NCBI RefSeq assembly: GCF_003008515.1
Contig: NZ_CP027668.1
Location: 4,319,001 to 4,383,000, forward strand
Length of the DNA: 64,000 nt
DNA from: Phreatobacter cathodiphilus
GTDB taxonomy: Bacteria > Pseudomonadota > Alphaproteobacteria > Rhizobiales > Phreatobacteraceae
Direction of reading: 5' to 3'
A program made the translations under genes and the position numbers. The first letter of the stretch is position 1. Every line of letters begins with the position of its first letter. Below the pieces are notes generated by a model that saw only the letters and a program-made list of their open reading frames with translations, searched no databases and was not told the origin of the DNA. Shown here piece by piece: positions 18,891 to 29,195 of the stretch.

Positions 18891-20275
18891 GCGGCGAGGC
18901 CCGTCATCTGCGCCAACAGCGGCGCGTTCTCCGCCCGCGGCGTCAGCCTTCCGTCCGGCCCGGTGATGCCCTGGCGGCGCAGCCAGTCCTCGAATTCCGG
19001 CGCCCGCTTCAGGCCCAGCACGTCGCGGATGTAGAGCTGGTCGTGAAACGAGGTGGACTGGTAGTTCAGCATCACGTCGTCGGCCCCCGGCACGCCCATG
19101 ATGTAGGTGACGCCGGCCGCCCCCAGCAGCGTCAGCAGCGTGTCCATGTCGTCCTGGTCGGCTTCGGCGTGGTTGGTGTAGCAGACGTCGCAGCCGAGCG
19201 GCAGGCCCATCAGCTTGCCGCAGAAATGGTCCTCGAGGCCGGCGCGGATGATCTGCTTGCCGTCATAGAGATATTCCGGGCCGATGAAGCCGACGACGGT
19301 GTTGACCAGCAGCGGCTCGTAGGCCCGCGCCACCGCATAGGCCCTGGCCTCCAGCGTCTGCTGGTCGACGCCGTGATGGGCGTCGGCCGACAGGGCCGAT
19401 CCCTGGCCTGTCTCGAAATACATGACGTTGTCGCCGAGCGTGCCGCGCTTCAGCGACCGGCCGGCCTCGAGGCCCTCCTTCAGCACGGCGAGGTCGATGC
19501 CGAAGGAGCGGTTGGCGGCTTCCGTCCCCGCCACCGACTGGAACACGAGGTCGACCGGCGCGCCGCGCTCGATGAGCTGGATCGAGGAGGTGACGTGGGT
19601 CAGCACGCAGCCCTGGGTCGGGATGTCGAAGCGGGCGATGATCTCGTCCAGCAGCTTCAGGAGGTCGGAGAGCGCCGCCAGGCTGTCGGAGGCCGGGTTG
19701 ATGCCGATGGTGGCGTCGCCCGTGCCGTAGAGCAGGCCGTCGGCGATGGAGGCGGCGATGCCGCGGGCATCGTCGGTCGGGTGGTTCGGCTGCAGGCGCA
19801 CCGCCATGGTGCCGGGCAGGCCGATCGTGTTGCGGAACCGGGTCACCACCCGGCACTTGCGGGCGACGGCCACGAGGTCCTGGTTGCGCATCACCTTCGA
19901 GACGGCCGCCGCCATCTCCGGGGTGATCCCCGGCGCCAGCGCCGCCAGGCGTTCCGTCGTCGCCGCGTCGGAGAGCAGCCAGTCCCGAAAGCCGCCGACG
20001 GTCAGGTGCGAGACGGGCGCGAAAGCCGCGGCGTCGTGGCGATCGAGAATGAGCCGCGTCACCTCGTCGGTCTCGTAGGGGACGAGGGGCTCGCTGAGGA
20101 ACAGCCTCAGCGGCTGGTCGGCCAGCGCCATGCGCGCCGCCACCATCTCCTCGGCGGAGGTCGCGGCGATGCCGGCGAGCTGGTCGCCCGAGCGCAGCGG
20201 CGTCGCCTTGGCCATCAGGTCGGCGAGATTCCGGAACACGTGGCTGTGCCGGCCGACGGTCTGGCGGAAGGTCAT
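18887..20275 (-). CDS. eutB: ethanolamine ammonia-lyase large subunit
   Basis: 462 aa from ATG 20275, close to known EutB lengths. It begins MTFRQTVGRHSHVFRNLADLMAKATP, the standard family start, and carries the TIM-barrel segments VARKCRVVTRFRNTIGLPGT, RLQPNHPTDD and GFIGPEYLYDGKQIIRAGLEDH. It binds ethanolamine and adenosylcobalamin with EutC. The 80-residue upstream extension of the open frame is Ser/Arg-rich shadow sequence. The phosphodiesterase gene ends 34 bases upstream, so eutBC probably share its transcript. I looked for a cobalamin riboswitch upstream and saw none. Confidence 0.97.
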   Translation of the reverse strand: MTFRQTVGRHSHVFRNLADLMAKATPLRSGDQLAGIAATSAEEMVAARMALADQPLRLFLSEPLVPYETDEVTRLILDRHDAAAFAPVSHLTVGGFRDWLLSDAATTERLAALAPGITPEMAAAVSKVMRNQDLVAVARKCRVVTRFRNTIGLPGTMAVRLQPNHPTDDARGIAASIADGLLYGTGDATIGINPASDSLAALSDLLKLLDEIIARFDIPTQGCVLTHVTSSIQLIERGAPVDLVFQSVAGTEAANRSFGIDLAVLKEGLEAGRSLKRGTLGDNVMYFETGQGSALSADAHHGVDQQTLEARAYAVARAYEPLLVNTVVGFIGPEYLYDGKQIIRAGLEDHFCGKLMGLPLGCDVCYTNHAEADQDDMDTLLTLLGAAGVTYIMGVPGADDVMLNYQSTSFHDQLYIRDVLGLKRAPEFEDWLRRQGITGPDGRLTPRAENAPLLAQMTGLAA

Positions 20276-20309
20276 GACGCAGTGCTCACGGGCGCGGCTC
20301 CGGTGCGGC

Positions 20310-21107
20310 TCACAGGTCGGGGTGCTCCTCGACGAAGAGCGTGTGGCTGACGACGCCCTCGCCCTGGTCCCAGAGGTGAAGCATGAACTGTGCCGGCTCG
20401 CGCTTGAATCGATAGGGCGCGGCGGGGTCGAGGTCGAAGTCCATGGCGTGGGAGGCCGAGGGCGCGAGGCGGATCGGCACGCCGGCGATGCTCGCCTGGA
20501 TGGCGCGGTGCACATGGCCGCAGAGGATCGCCTGGGTGCCCGGATGGGCGGCGAGCAGGGCGGCGAGTTCGGCCGTGCCGCGCCTGAGACCGATGGCGTC
20601 CATGGCGGCGAGGCCGGTCGTGAAGGGCGGATGGTGCATGACGATCAGCCGCTCCCGCCCCTGCGTCTCCCGCAGCCGCTCCTCCAGCCAGGCGAGGCGG
20701 CGCTCGCAGAGTTCGCCATGGGAGGCCCCGTCGGGGGCGAGCGTGTCGAGGCCGATCACCACGCCCGCGCCGAACGCCCGCATGCTGCACAGGAAGCCGC
20801 CCGCGATGGTTCCCGTCGCCTCCGGCAGGGCGGCGGCCATGGCCTCGCGCACGTCGTGATTGCCGGGGACCGCCAGCATGGGCAGGCCGATCCGCGCCAG
20901 CCGCTCGGCGAGGATGGCATAGACCTCCGGCGTTCCCTCCTCGGCGAGGTCGCCGGAGACCACCAGCAGGTCCGGCCGCGGGCGCAGCGCGGCGAGCCGC
21001 GGCACGGCGCGGTCGAGGGCGGCGAGCGTGTCGAAACGGCCGGCGAAGAGGGTGCCGGGGCGGACGATGTGGGTATCGGTCAGGTGGGCGATCAGCATGG
21101 GCGGCAT
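20310..21107 (-). CDS. metallophosphoesterase, GpdQ-like glycerophosphodiesterase
   Basis: 265 aa, calcineurin-like fold with every metal motif: D-x-H (LTDTH), GDLAEEG, GNHD, MHHPP, and GHVHR. The pattern MLIAHLTDTH...LFAGRFDTLAAL, the segment TGLAAMDAIGLRRG and the HHPP context resemble the glycerophosphodiesterase GpdQ of Enterobacter more than CpdA cAMP phosphodiesterases. GpdQ hydrolyses glycerophosphoethanolamine, which would give ethanolamine for the adjacent eutBC; this link is inference. Start is either ATG 21107 or ATG 21098 (MLIAHL, the family-like start). Confidence 0.85.
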   Translation of the reverse strand: MPPMLIAHLTDTHIVRPGTLFAGRFDTLAALDRAVPRLAALRPRPDLLVVSGDLAEEGTPEVYAILAERLARIGLPMLAVPGNHDVREAMAAALPEATGTIAGGFLCSMRAFGAGVVIGLDTLAPDGASHGELCERRLAWLEERLRETQGRERLIVMHHPPFTTGLAAMDAIGLRRGTAELAALLAAHPGTQAILCGHVHRAIQASIAGVPIRLAPSASHAMDFDLDPAAPYRFKREPAQFMLHLWDQGEGVVSHTLFVEEHPDL

Positions 21108-21200
21108 CGGCGGGCATCAGGCGGCGGGAATCGCCGCACAGTGCGACGCGGCGGGCGGCAAGGGAAGCGCATGCCTGCCCGCTGCCGTCACCGGCCGCCC

Positions 21201-22187
21201 TCAGGCCACCTTGCCGCCGAGCTCGTCCTCGACATGGGCGCGGACGATCTCCTCGAAGCTCGTCTCCGCCCTGAAGCCGAGCTCCGCCGCGCGCTTGGCG
21301 TTGAAGCGCTGCGACCAGCCGGAGACGATGCGGATGATGAGCTCGTCCGGCTCGCGCCTGACCAGCTTCAGGGCCTTCTCGCCGCCGATCTTGCGCAGGG
21401 CCTCGAGCTGCTCGCCGACGGTTGCCACCACGCCGGGCATGGAGAGGTTGCGCCGCCAGCCGAGCTGGGCGGTGTCCATCGTCGCGGCATGGATGAGGAA
21501 GCCCACCGCCGAGCGCGGGCTCGCATGGGTGTGGACCACGTCGTCGCCCACCGGCAACACCGCCTCCATCCCCACCAGCGGCTCGCGGATGATGTTGGAG
21601 AAGAAGCCCGAGGCCGCCTTGTTCGGCTTGCCGGGGCGCACGCAGATGGTCGGCAGGCGGATGCCGACGCCGTCGAAGAAACCCTTGCGCGAATAGTCGG
21701 TGAGCAGCAGCTCGCCGATGGACTTCTGCGTGCCGTAGCTGGTCAGCGGCGTGTGGAAGAACTCGTCCTCGATGAACTCGTGGAACGGCGCGCCATAGAC
21801 CGCGATGGAGGAGGTGAAGACGACGCGCGGATGGTAGGGCGCCTTGACGCCCTCCTGGCGGATCGCCTCGTAGATCTGCCGGGTGCCGTCGAGATTGATG
21901 CGGTAGCCCTTGTCGAAATCGACCTCGGCCTCGCCGGAGACGATGGCCGCGAGGTGGAAGATGACGTCCGGCCGCCCGGCGATCATCGGGCCGGCGGTGT
22001 TGGGGAACGAGATGTCCACCGCCCAGCTCGTCACCTTGCCGGCGAAGCCCGCGGGCTTCTCGGGCGCCACCACGTCGACGAGGGAGAATTCCGTGATCGC
22101 CTTGCCGCCGAGCGCGCCGTCCTTCACCAGCTTCTCGGTCAGCTTGCGGCCGACCATGCCGGCGGCGCCGATGATCAGGATGTGCAT
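21201..22187 (-). CDS. denD: D-erythronate dehydrogenase-like NAD-dependent epimerase
   Basis: 328 aa extended SDR. Begins MHILIIGAAGMVGRKL with the GxxGxxG NAD-binding motif; catalytic FTSSIAVYG and SYGTQKSIGE (Tyr-x3-Lys) follow. The strings VFHTPLTSYGTQK, IRLPTICVRPGKPNKAASGF and SNIIREPLVG are typical of DenD, which oxidises D-erythronate at C2 in sugar-acid catabolism. The usual partners (OtnK-type kinase, OtnC, OtnI) are absent here. RBS AGAGGA is 8 bases before the ATG. The phosphodiesterase begins 93 bases downstream on the same strand. Confidence 0.9.
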   Translation of the reverse strand: MHILIIGAAGMVGRKLTEKLVKDGALGGKAITEFSLVDVVAPEKPAGFAGKVTSWAVDISFPNTAGPMIAGRPDVIFHLAAIVSGEAEVDFDKGYRINLDGTRQIYEAIRQEGVKAPYHPRVVFTSSIAVYGAPFHEFIEDEFFHTPLTSYGTQKSIGELLLTDYSRKGFFDGVGIRLPTICVRPGKPNKAASGFFSNIIREPLVGMEAVLPVGDDVVHTHASPRSAVGFLIHAATMDTAQLGWRRNLSMPGVVATVGEQLEALRKIGGEKALKLVRREPDELIIRIVSGWSQRFNAKRAAELGFRAETSFEEIVRAHVEDELGGKVA

Positions 22188-22385
22188 GGACGTGTCCTCT
22201 TCCGTTTTTCAAACGATTTGGACCGGAGGCTAGCGCGCTCCGCGGCGGCAGGGAATGGGGCAGGGGCGGGGGGCCGGGTTGCAGGATGCGGAGGGTCGCG
22301 ACAGGCATCGGGTCCGCCCGCCGCGCCTCCGGTTCCCGCGACCGGCTCGCGGGTCATCCCGCCGGCATCCCGGCGGAGCGCCCCC

Positions 22386-24247
22386 TCAGGCGTAGAGGCG
22401 CTTGATGGCGTCGGCGTATTTCGCCTCGATGGCCTTGCGGCGCACCTTCATCGTCGCGGTCACCTCGCCGTCGTCGTGGTCGAGCTCCTTGTCGAGGATC
22501 TCGAAGCGGCGGATGTTGGCGACCTGGGCGAGGGTCTCGTTGGCCTTGTCCACCGCCTGCTGGACGAGCTCGACCACCTGCGGGGCCTGCGACAGGTTCT
22601 TGTAGTTGGTGAAGGCGATGCCCTTCATCTCGGCCCATTTGCCGACCGTCTCCATGTCGATCTGGATGAGGGCCGCGACATATTTCTGCCGGTCGCCGAA
22701 GACGATGCACTCCTTGATGAACGGGCTCGTCTTCACCGCATGCTCGATCTCGGTCGGCGACAGATTCTTGCCGCCGGCGGTGATCATGATGTCCTTCTTG
22801 CGGTCGATGATCTTGAAGTGGCCGCCCTGCATCTCCGCGACGTCGCCGGTGCGCAGCCAGCCATCGACGATGGTCTGGCGGGTGGCTTCCTCGTTCTTGT
22901 AGTAGCCCTCGAAGATAGTGGCGCCGCGGGCCATGATCTCGCCGTCCTCGGCAAGCTGGACCTGGGTGCCCTTCATGGCCTTGCCGACCGTGCCGACGAC
23001 GACGTCGTCGGGCGTCTGGCCGAGGATGCCGCCGGAGGTCTCGGTCATGCCGTAGATCTCCACCAGCGGCACGCCGATGGTGCGGAAGAAGCGGATCACC
23101 TCCGGCGAGATCGGCGCCGCGCCGGTGAAGGCGATGCGGCAGCGGGTGAGGCCGATGGCGTTCTTCAGCGCCCGGAACACCGTGACGTAGGCGAGGCCAT
23201 ACTTGGCCCTCTCGGCCAGTGACCAGCTCGACCGCGGCTTGTCGGCGAAGGGCTCGCAGAGGTCGAAGGCGGTCTTGTAGAGCCATTTCTGCACGGGGCG
23301 CGCCTCGTACATCTTCACCCGGATGCCCGAATGCATCTTCTCCCAGATGCGCGGCACGCCGAGGAAGCTGGTGGGCGCGACCTCGCGCAGGTCCTCCTGC
23401 ACGGTGCGGAGGGATTCGCCGAAATCGACCCGGCTGCCGGCATAGAGCGGCGCGAAGACGGTGGTTGCCTGCTCCGCCACGTGGCAGAGCGGCAGGTAGG
23501 AGAGCGCGGTCCAGCCGGTGCCGATGCCGTAGCGGTCGAGGAGGCCGTTGGCGCCGGCGCGGATGTTGCGGAAGGAGAGCATGGCCCCCTTCGGCTTGCC
23601 GGTTGATCCGGATGTATAGATCAATAGAGCAATGTCCGAGAGCCGGTGATCGCGCATCAGCTCGTCGACGATGCCCGGGTTCTTCTCGTACTCCGCGCGG
23701 CCGAGGGCCTCGACCTCGTCGAAGGTCATGACCAGCCCCGGCTCGTAGCCGGCGAGGCCGCGGTCCTCCAGGGCGACGATCTTTTTCACCTTCGGCAGGT
23801 CGGCGCGGGCCTCCACCACCTTGTCGATCTGCTCCTGGTCCTCGCACACGACGATGGTGCAGTCGGCATGGTCGAGCACATAGGCCACCTCGTTGGAGGG
23901 GCTGGTGGGATAGACGCCGACGGTGACGGCGCCGAGCACGCCGGCGCCCATCTGCGAGAGCACCCATTCGATGCGGTTCTCGGAGATGACGCCGACATGC
24001 CCCTTCGGTTCGAGGCCCAGCGCCCGGAAGCCGAGGGCGACGTGGCAGGAGCGCAGCCAGTATTCGGCATAGGTGGTCGGCCGCCAGATGCCGAAGCGCT
24101 TCTGGCGCAGCGCCACCTCGTTGCCGCGCTCGCTCGCGTGCTTCTTCAGCATCTGCACCACCGAGAGCGGCGGCAGGGCGGCGGCGGGATCGGCCGCGGC
24201 GGGGCTCGCCGCCTCGCGGGCCATGTCGAGCGGAAGGACGGTCGCGG

Positions 24248-24251
<4 letters not shown>
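22386..24251 (-). CDS. long-chain acyl-CoA synthetase (AMP-forming)
   Basis: About 621 aa. ANL-family adenylating enzyme with P-loop IYTSGSTGKPKGAM, the A5-like YGMTETSGG, GWLRTGD and the C-terminal lysine region (RKKDIMITAGGKNLSP). Length and the extra insertions match the 'long-chain' FadD15-like class that accompanies Liv-type ABC transporters. It would activate an imported carboxylic acid to its CoA ester. Start at ATG 24251 overlaps the livF stop (ATGA), implying translational coupling; a GTG at 24260 is the alternative. Confidence 0.92.
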
Positions 24252-25048
<797 letters not shown>

Positions 25049-25115
25049 GAAGCCCTCGGGCGCTTGCGGATGCGAAAATGGCGGGGCGACCGCGGCGCGG
25101 CCGCCCCGGCCGACG

Positions 25116-26297
25116 TCAGGAGCTGGCGGAGATGGTGATCCAGTCGGAGGCCGGCTTCAGCATCTTGTCGGCGGCGCTGTACTGGTAGACGCGGCCGTGC
25201 GGGAAGGAGTTGCCGGTCATGGTGATCGGCACGCCGACGACGCCGCCCGTGTCGTAGTTCTTGATGGAGCGGGCGTGCTTCATCATGTTGACCGCGTTCA
25301 GCTCCTCGTTGGCTGCGAGGGTGCGCTTCAGCACCTCGACGGCCAGCATGGCGTTGGTCCAGCCCTGGTAATAGGCGTGGGTGCGGGTCTTGCCGGCATT
25401 GGCTGCGCGGATCGCGTCGATCTGCGTGCCGGTGGCGGCGGGGTCGAAGTTGTAGGCGGAGACGCCCATGTAGCCGTCGGCGGCGGCGCCGGCGCGGTTC
25501 ATCAGCACGGTGTCGGTGGAGTAGAACGTGCCCATGAACTTCGAGGTCATGCCGGCTTGGCGGGCCTGGGCCATGAATTCCGGAATCGGCTGCAGCACGT
25601 AGCCGTGGAAGATGACGTAGTCGGGGTTGCGGCGGCGGATCTTGAGGACGTCGCCGGAGACGTCGACCGAGCCCGGCTGGGTCACGATCTTCTCCACGAG
25701 GTTCAGCTCGAGGCGCTTGGCCTCGGCCTCGCCGGCGGCGATGGGATCGCGGCCGAACTCGGTGTCGGAATGGACGAAGACGACCGAGGCGCCCTTCTTC
25801 TGGCTGGCGATGTAGCGCAGCAGCACGCGCATCTGGTCCGAATAGTTCGGGCCCGGGATCCACTGGTTCGGGAAGGCCTGCGGGTTGTCGATCTCGGAGG
25901 CGAAGGAGGCGCCGGCCATGACCGTGGTGCCGCGGCGGTTCAGCTCGGGGTTGATCGCCTTCTGGAAACCGGTCGAGTCGCCGAAGAAGACCGGCGTCTG
26001 ATGCTGCGAGGTGATGCGGGTGAAGATGGCGACGGCGTTGTCGACGCGGTAGCCGGAATCCTCGTTGACGTAGCGGATGCGACGGCCGGCGACGCCGCCG
26101 TTCTTGTTGACGAACTCGAAGTGGTCGCGGCCGCCCTCGAAGCCCTCGACGCCGGCGAAGGCGAAGACGCCGGACATCGGGTTGGCGGCGCCGATGACGA
26201 GTTCGGGGGCCTGGGCGAAGGCGCGGCCGCTCGCCGTCGAGACGAGGGCGGCGCCGAGGCCGAGCTGGTGGAATGCACGGCGGGAAAGACGGGTCAT
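25116..26297 (-). CDS. ABC transporter substrate-binding protein, LivK-type
   Basis: 393 aa periplasmic type-I binding protein (Peripla_BP_6). N-terminal LSRRAFHQLGLGAALVS with cleavage near AFAQA looks like a Tat signal. Mature sequence starts PELVIGAANPMSGVFAFAG, as in branched-chain amino-acid/amide/carboxylate binding proteins. The ligand is not decipherable; cotranscription with an acyl-CoA synthetase suggests a carboxylic acid rather than leucine. RBS GGAGA lies before ATG 26297. Its stop is 67 bases before the livF start. Confidence 0.92.
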   Translation of the reverse strand: MTRLSRRAFHQLGLGAALVSTASGRAFAQAPELVIGAANPMSGVFAFAGVEGFEGGRDHFEFVNKNGGVAGRRIRYVNEDSGYRVDNAVAIFTRITSQHQTPVFFGDSTGFQKAINPELNRRGTTVMAGASFASEIDNPQAFPNQWIPGPNYSDQMRVLLRYIASQKKGASVVFVHSDTEFGRDPIAAGEAEAKRLELNLVEKIVTQPGSVDVSGDVLKIRRRNPDYVIFHGYVLQPIPEFMAQARQAGMTSKFMGTFYSTDTVLMNRAGAAADGYMGVSAYNFDPAATGTQIDAIRAANAGKTRTHAYYQGWTNAMLAVEVLKRTLAANEELNAVNMMKHARSIKNYDTGGVVGVPITMTGNSFPHGRVYQYSAADKMLKPASDWITISASS

Positions 26298-26354
26298 GGG
26301 TGTCTCCTCAGGGGTTTCGGGTCCGCCTTGGCGGCGGTTCTTGTCGTGTTGGGC

Positions 26355-27398
26355 TCACGTCCTGAACGGCCAGAGGGCGAAGTAGCGGCGCGTCCTGCGC
26401 CACATCTCCGCGAGCCCCATGGGTTCGAAGATGAGGAAGCCGATGATGAGCAGGCCGAAGATGATGTTGCGGACCGGCGCGAGGTAGATGGAGGCGTCGG
26501 GGAACCACGGCACGAGGGCCGTCGCCGACAGCTTCAGGAATTCCGGGATCAGCGTCATGAAGACGGCGCCGAAAATGCCGCCGACGATGGTGCCGGCCCC
26601 GCCGACGATGACGGCGGCGAGGAAGAAGATGGAGGCGAGCGCCGGGAAGCTCTCCGGCGTGACGACGCGGAACAGATAGGCCCACAGGCCCCCCGCCACG
26701 CCCGCATAGAAGGACGAGATGGCGAAGCTCATCAGCTTGTACTTGAACAGCGAGATGCCGATGATCTCCGCCGAGATGTCGCGGTCGCGGATGGCGATGA
26801 AGGCGCGGCCGACGCGGGTGCGGAAGAGGTTCTTGGCCGCCAGCACCATGACGACGCAGATGGGCATGACCAGCCAGTAGAGCCGGTCCGGCGTCGCCAT
26901 CTCGATGCCGGCGATGCGGGCGGTGGGAACGTTGAGGCCCCGCAGGCCGCCGGTCACCGGCGTCCAGTTGAGGAAGACGAAGCCGAGGATGACGGAGGCC
27001 GCCAGCGTCGCGATGGCGAGGTAGAGCCCCTTGATACGCAGCGAGGGGAGCCCAACGAGATAGCCGATGCCGGCGGCGACCGCGCCCGCCAGGACGAGGT
27101 TGAGCAGCACCGGCGTGCCGAAGCGGCCGTCGAAGAAGGCGACCGTGTAGGCGCCCACCGCCATGAAGGCGGCGTGGCCGAGGCTGACCTGGCCGGTATA
27201 GCCGGTGAGGATGTTGAGCCCCGTCGTGGAGATGACGTTGATCATCACCAGCACGGCGAGGAACATCCAGTAGTTGGAGCCGTGCAGCGGATAGAGGACG
27301 AGGGCGGCGAGGAGCAGGCCGAACCAGACCTTCTGGGTGTCGGTCTTGAACAGGCCCTCGTCGGCCGCGTAGCTCTCCTTGGCGGTGCCGACGCGCAT
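26355..27398 (-). CDS. livM: branched-chain-type ABC transporter permease LivM
   Basis: 347 aa from ATG 27398, with about ten hydrophobic helices. LivM hallmarks: LNILTGYTGQVSLGHAAFMAVGAY near the N terminus and the cytoplasmic TRVGRAFIAIRDRDISAEIIG loop that contacts the ATPase. A GGGGGG run 8 bases upstream serves as RBS; the longer frame adds 26 residues overlapping the livH intergenic region and is rejected. Forms the membrane channel with LivH. Confidence 0.94.
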   Translation of the reverse strand: MRVGTAKESYAADEGLFKTDTQKVWFGLLLAALVLYPLHGSNYWMFLAVLVMINVISTTGLNILTGYTGQVSLGHAAFMAVGAYTVAFFDGRFGTPVLLNLVLAGAVAAGIGYLVGLPSLRIKGLYLAIATLAASVILGFVFLNWTPVTGGLRGLNVPTARIAGIEMATPDRLYWLVMPICVVMVLAAKNLFRTRVGRAFIAIRDRDISAEIIGISLFKYKLMSFAISSFYAGVAGGLWAYLFRVVTPESFPALASIFFLAAVIVGGAGTIVGGIFGAVFMTLIPEFLKLSATALVPWFPDASIYLAPVRNIIFGLLIIGFLIFEPMGLAEMWRRTRRYFALWPFRT

Positions 27399-27456
27399 TA
27401 CACTGCCCCCCGCATGGCGTTGCCCGAAAACCGGTTCCCACTTTTCGGCGCCATGC

Positions 27457-28341
27457 TCACAGTCTTTCGATCTCATGCGTGCCGAAGAGGCCGTAGGGCC
27501 TGACCACCAGCACGACGAGCAGGATGGAGAAGGTGGCGAGGAGCTTGAACTCGCCGCCGAGGAAGCGGCCGACCATGGCCTCCAGCCAGCCGATGAAGAG
27601 GCCGGCGATGAGGGCCCCGAGGATCGAATCGAGGCCGCCGACGATCACCACGACGAAGACCGAGAGGCCGAACAGGCCCATGGCCGAGGAGATGCCGCCG
27701 ACCGAGCCGACGAGGATGCCGGCGAGCGCCGCGACGGTGGCCGCCAGCATCCAGGAGAAGGAGAAGACGCCGGGCACGTCGATGCCGACGGAAGACGCGG
27801 CGGCGCGGTCGGTGGCGGTGGCGCGCAGCGCGATGCCGCCGCGCCAGAAGGAAAAGACGGTGATCAGCACCGCCATGGCGGCGGCGGCGATGAGGAAGGA
27901 ATAGGCCGTCTTCGAGGGAATGAAGGCGTCGGCGATGATGATCGGTTGCGAGGGCAGGAACTCGGGCAGGCGGCGCGGCTCGGCCGACCAGATGAGCTCG
28001 ACGACGCCGATCAGCACCGAGGTGAGGCCGATCGTCACCATGAAGACGGAGACCGGATTGTCCTTCAGCAGCGGGCGGATCATGGTCCGCTCGATGACGC
28101 CGCCGATGGCGGCCGAGACCGCGAGCGTCAGCGGCACCGAGGCCCAGATCGGCAGGGCGAGACCCGCCGAGAAGCCGTAGAAGACGAAGGCGCCGATCAT
28201 CAGCATCTCGCCGATGGCAAGATTGATGACCTTGGTGGCCTTGTAGATGATGACGAAGGCAACCCCGGTGAGCGCCATCAGCGAGCCGGTGCCGAGGCCG
28301 GCGAGGCTCGTCTCGACGACGTCGATGAATTCGATCGCCAT
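27457..28341 (-). CDS. livH: branched-chain-type ABC transporter permease LivH
   Basis: 294 aa from ATG 28341, overlapping the livG stop as TGATG. Eight or so hydrophobic segments; the conserved MALTGVAFVIIYKATKVINLAIGEMLMIGA start and the ALRATATDRAAASSVGI ATPase-coupling loop identify LivH. The same open frame continues upstream to 29244 on the shadow strand of livG, but that portion is Arg-rich noise. Inner-membrane partner of LivM. Confidence 0.94.
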   Translation of the reverse strand: MAIEFIDVVETSLAGLGTGSLMALTGVAFVIIYKATKVINLAIGEMLMIGAFVFYGFSAGLALPIWASVPLTLAVSAAIGGVIERTMIRPLLKDNPVSVFMVTIGLTSVLIGVVELIWSAEPRRLPEFLPSQPIIIADAFIPSKTAYSFLIAAAAMAVLITVFSFWRGGIALRATATDRAAASSVGIDVPGVFSFSWMLAATVAALAGILVGSVGGISSAMGLFGLSVFVVVIVGGLDSILGALIAGLFIGWLEAMVGRFLGGEFKLLATFSILLVVLVVRPYGLFGTHEIERL

Positions 28342-29195
28342 CACGCCACCTCGCCGATCGGGGCGCTGCCCTCGGCCACCCGGCGCGGATCGCCCGAGGA
28401 ACCGAGATAGGCCTTGATGACGTCCGGGTTGTTGCGCACCTCCTCCGGCGTGCCGGCGGCGATGCGGCGGCCGAAGTTCAGCACGCAGACATGGTCGGAA
28501 ATGTCCATGACCATGCCCATGTCGTGTTCGACGAGCAGCACGGTCACGCCCCACTCCTCGCGCACGTCGAGGATGGCGCGGGCCATGTCCTCGGTCTCCT
28601 CGCGGTTCATGCCGGCGACCGGCTCGTCGAGCATCAGGATGCGCGGCCGCATCGCGAGGGCGCGGGCGAGCTCGACCTTCTTCTGCAGGCCGTAGGGCAG
28701 GATCGCCACGGGAACGTTGCGGATGTGGTCGAGCTCGAGGAAGTCGATGACGTCGCGCTCCACCTCGGCGCGCAGCTCCATCTCCTCGCGCCTTGCCTTG
28801 CCCCAGTAGAGAAAGGCGTCGAACACCCCCGTGGTCAGGTGCGCGTGGCGGCCGAGCTTGATGTTGTCGAGCACCGTCATGCCGCGGAAGAGCGCGATGT
28901 TCTGGAAGGTGCGGGCGAGTCCCAGCTTCGCCCGGTCGCGGGCGGGAACGGCGGTGATGTCCTCGCCGTCCAGCTTCACCGTGCCGGTCTTCGGCGTGTA
29001 GAAGCCGGAAATCGAGTTGAAGGCCGAGGTCTTGCCCGCGCCGTTCGGGCCGATCAGCGCGGTGATCGAGCCGGGGGCGACGTGAAGATCGATGCCGTCG
29101 AGCGCCTTCACGCCGCCGAACTGCAGCGAGAGATTCTCCACGTCGAGACGAGCGGCCGGAGGCCGCACGGGCGCGGCCGAATGCTGTGGCGACAC
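28341..29195 (-). CDS. livG: branched-chain-type ABC transporter ATPase LivG
   Basis: 284 aa from a GTG at 29195, preceded by AGGGGAGGACTT. Walker A LIGPNGAGKTS, an unusual LPYGLQKKVELARAL signature (typical of LivG, where LSGG is replaced), Walker B ILMLDEPVAGMN, and the switch region VEHDMGMVMD. It is the first gene of the six-gene transport/activation operon, transcribed away from the TRAP cluster across a 366-base spacer. The longer frame to 29312 adds 39 low-complexity residues. Confidence 0.92.
   Translation of the reverse strand: MSPQHSAAPVRPPAARLDVENLSLQFGGVKALDGIDLHVAPGSITALIGPNGAGKTSAFNSISGFYTPKTGTVKLDGEDITAVPARDRAKLGLARTFQNIALFRGMTVLDNIKLGRHAHLTTGVFDAFLYWGKARREEMELRAEVERDVIDFLELDHIRNVPVAILPYGLQKKVELARALAMRPRILMLDEPVAGMNREETEDMARAILDVREEWGVTVLLVEHDMGMVMDISDHVCVLNFGRRIAAGTPEEVRNNPDVIKAYLGSSGDPRRVAEGSAPIGEVA

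Noticed and set aside
18111-21200. Possible cobalamin riboswitch controlling eutBC
   Set aside because: I looked in the spacers upstream of eutB and the phosphodiesterase and saw no B12-box-like conserved sequence or suitable leader length.
20130-23222. Open frame of 1030 codons on the plus strand
   Set aside because: It lies antisense to eutB, the GpdQ-like gene, denD and the acyl-CoA synthetase, all with clear family motifs. The translation is Arg/Gly/Asp/His-rich shadow sequence of GC-rich DNA.
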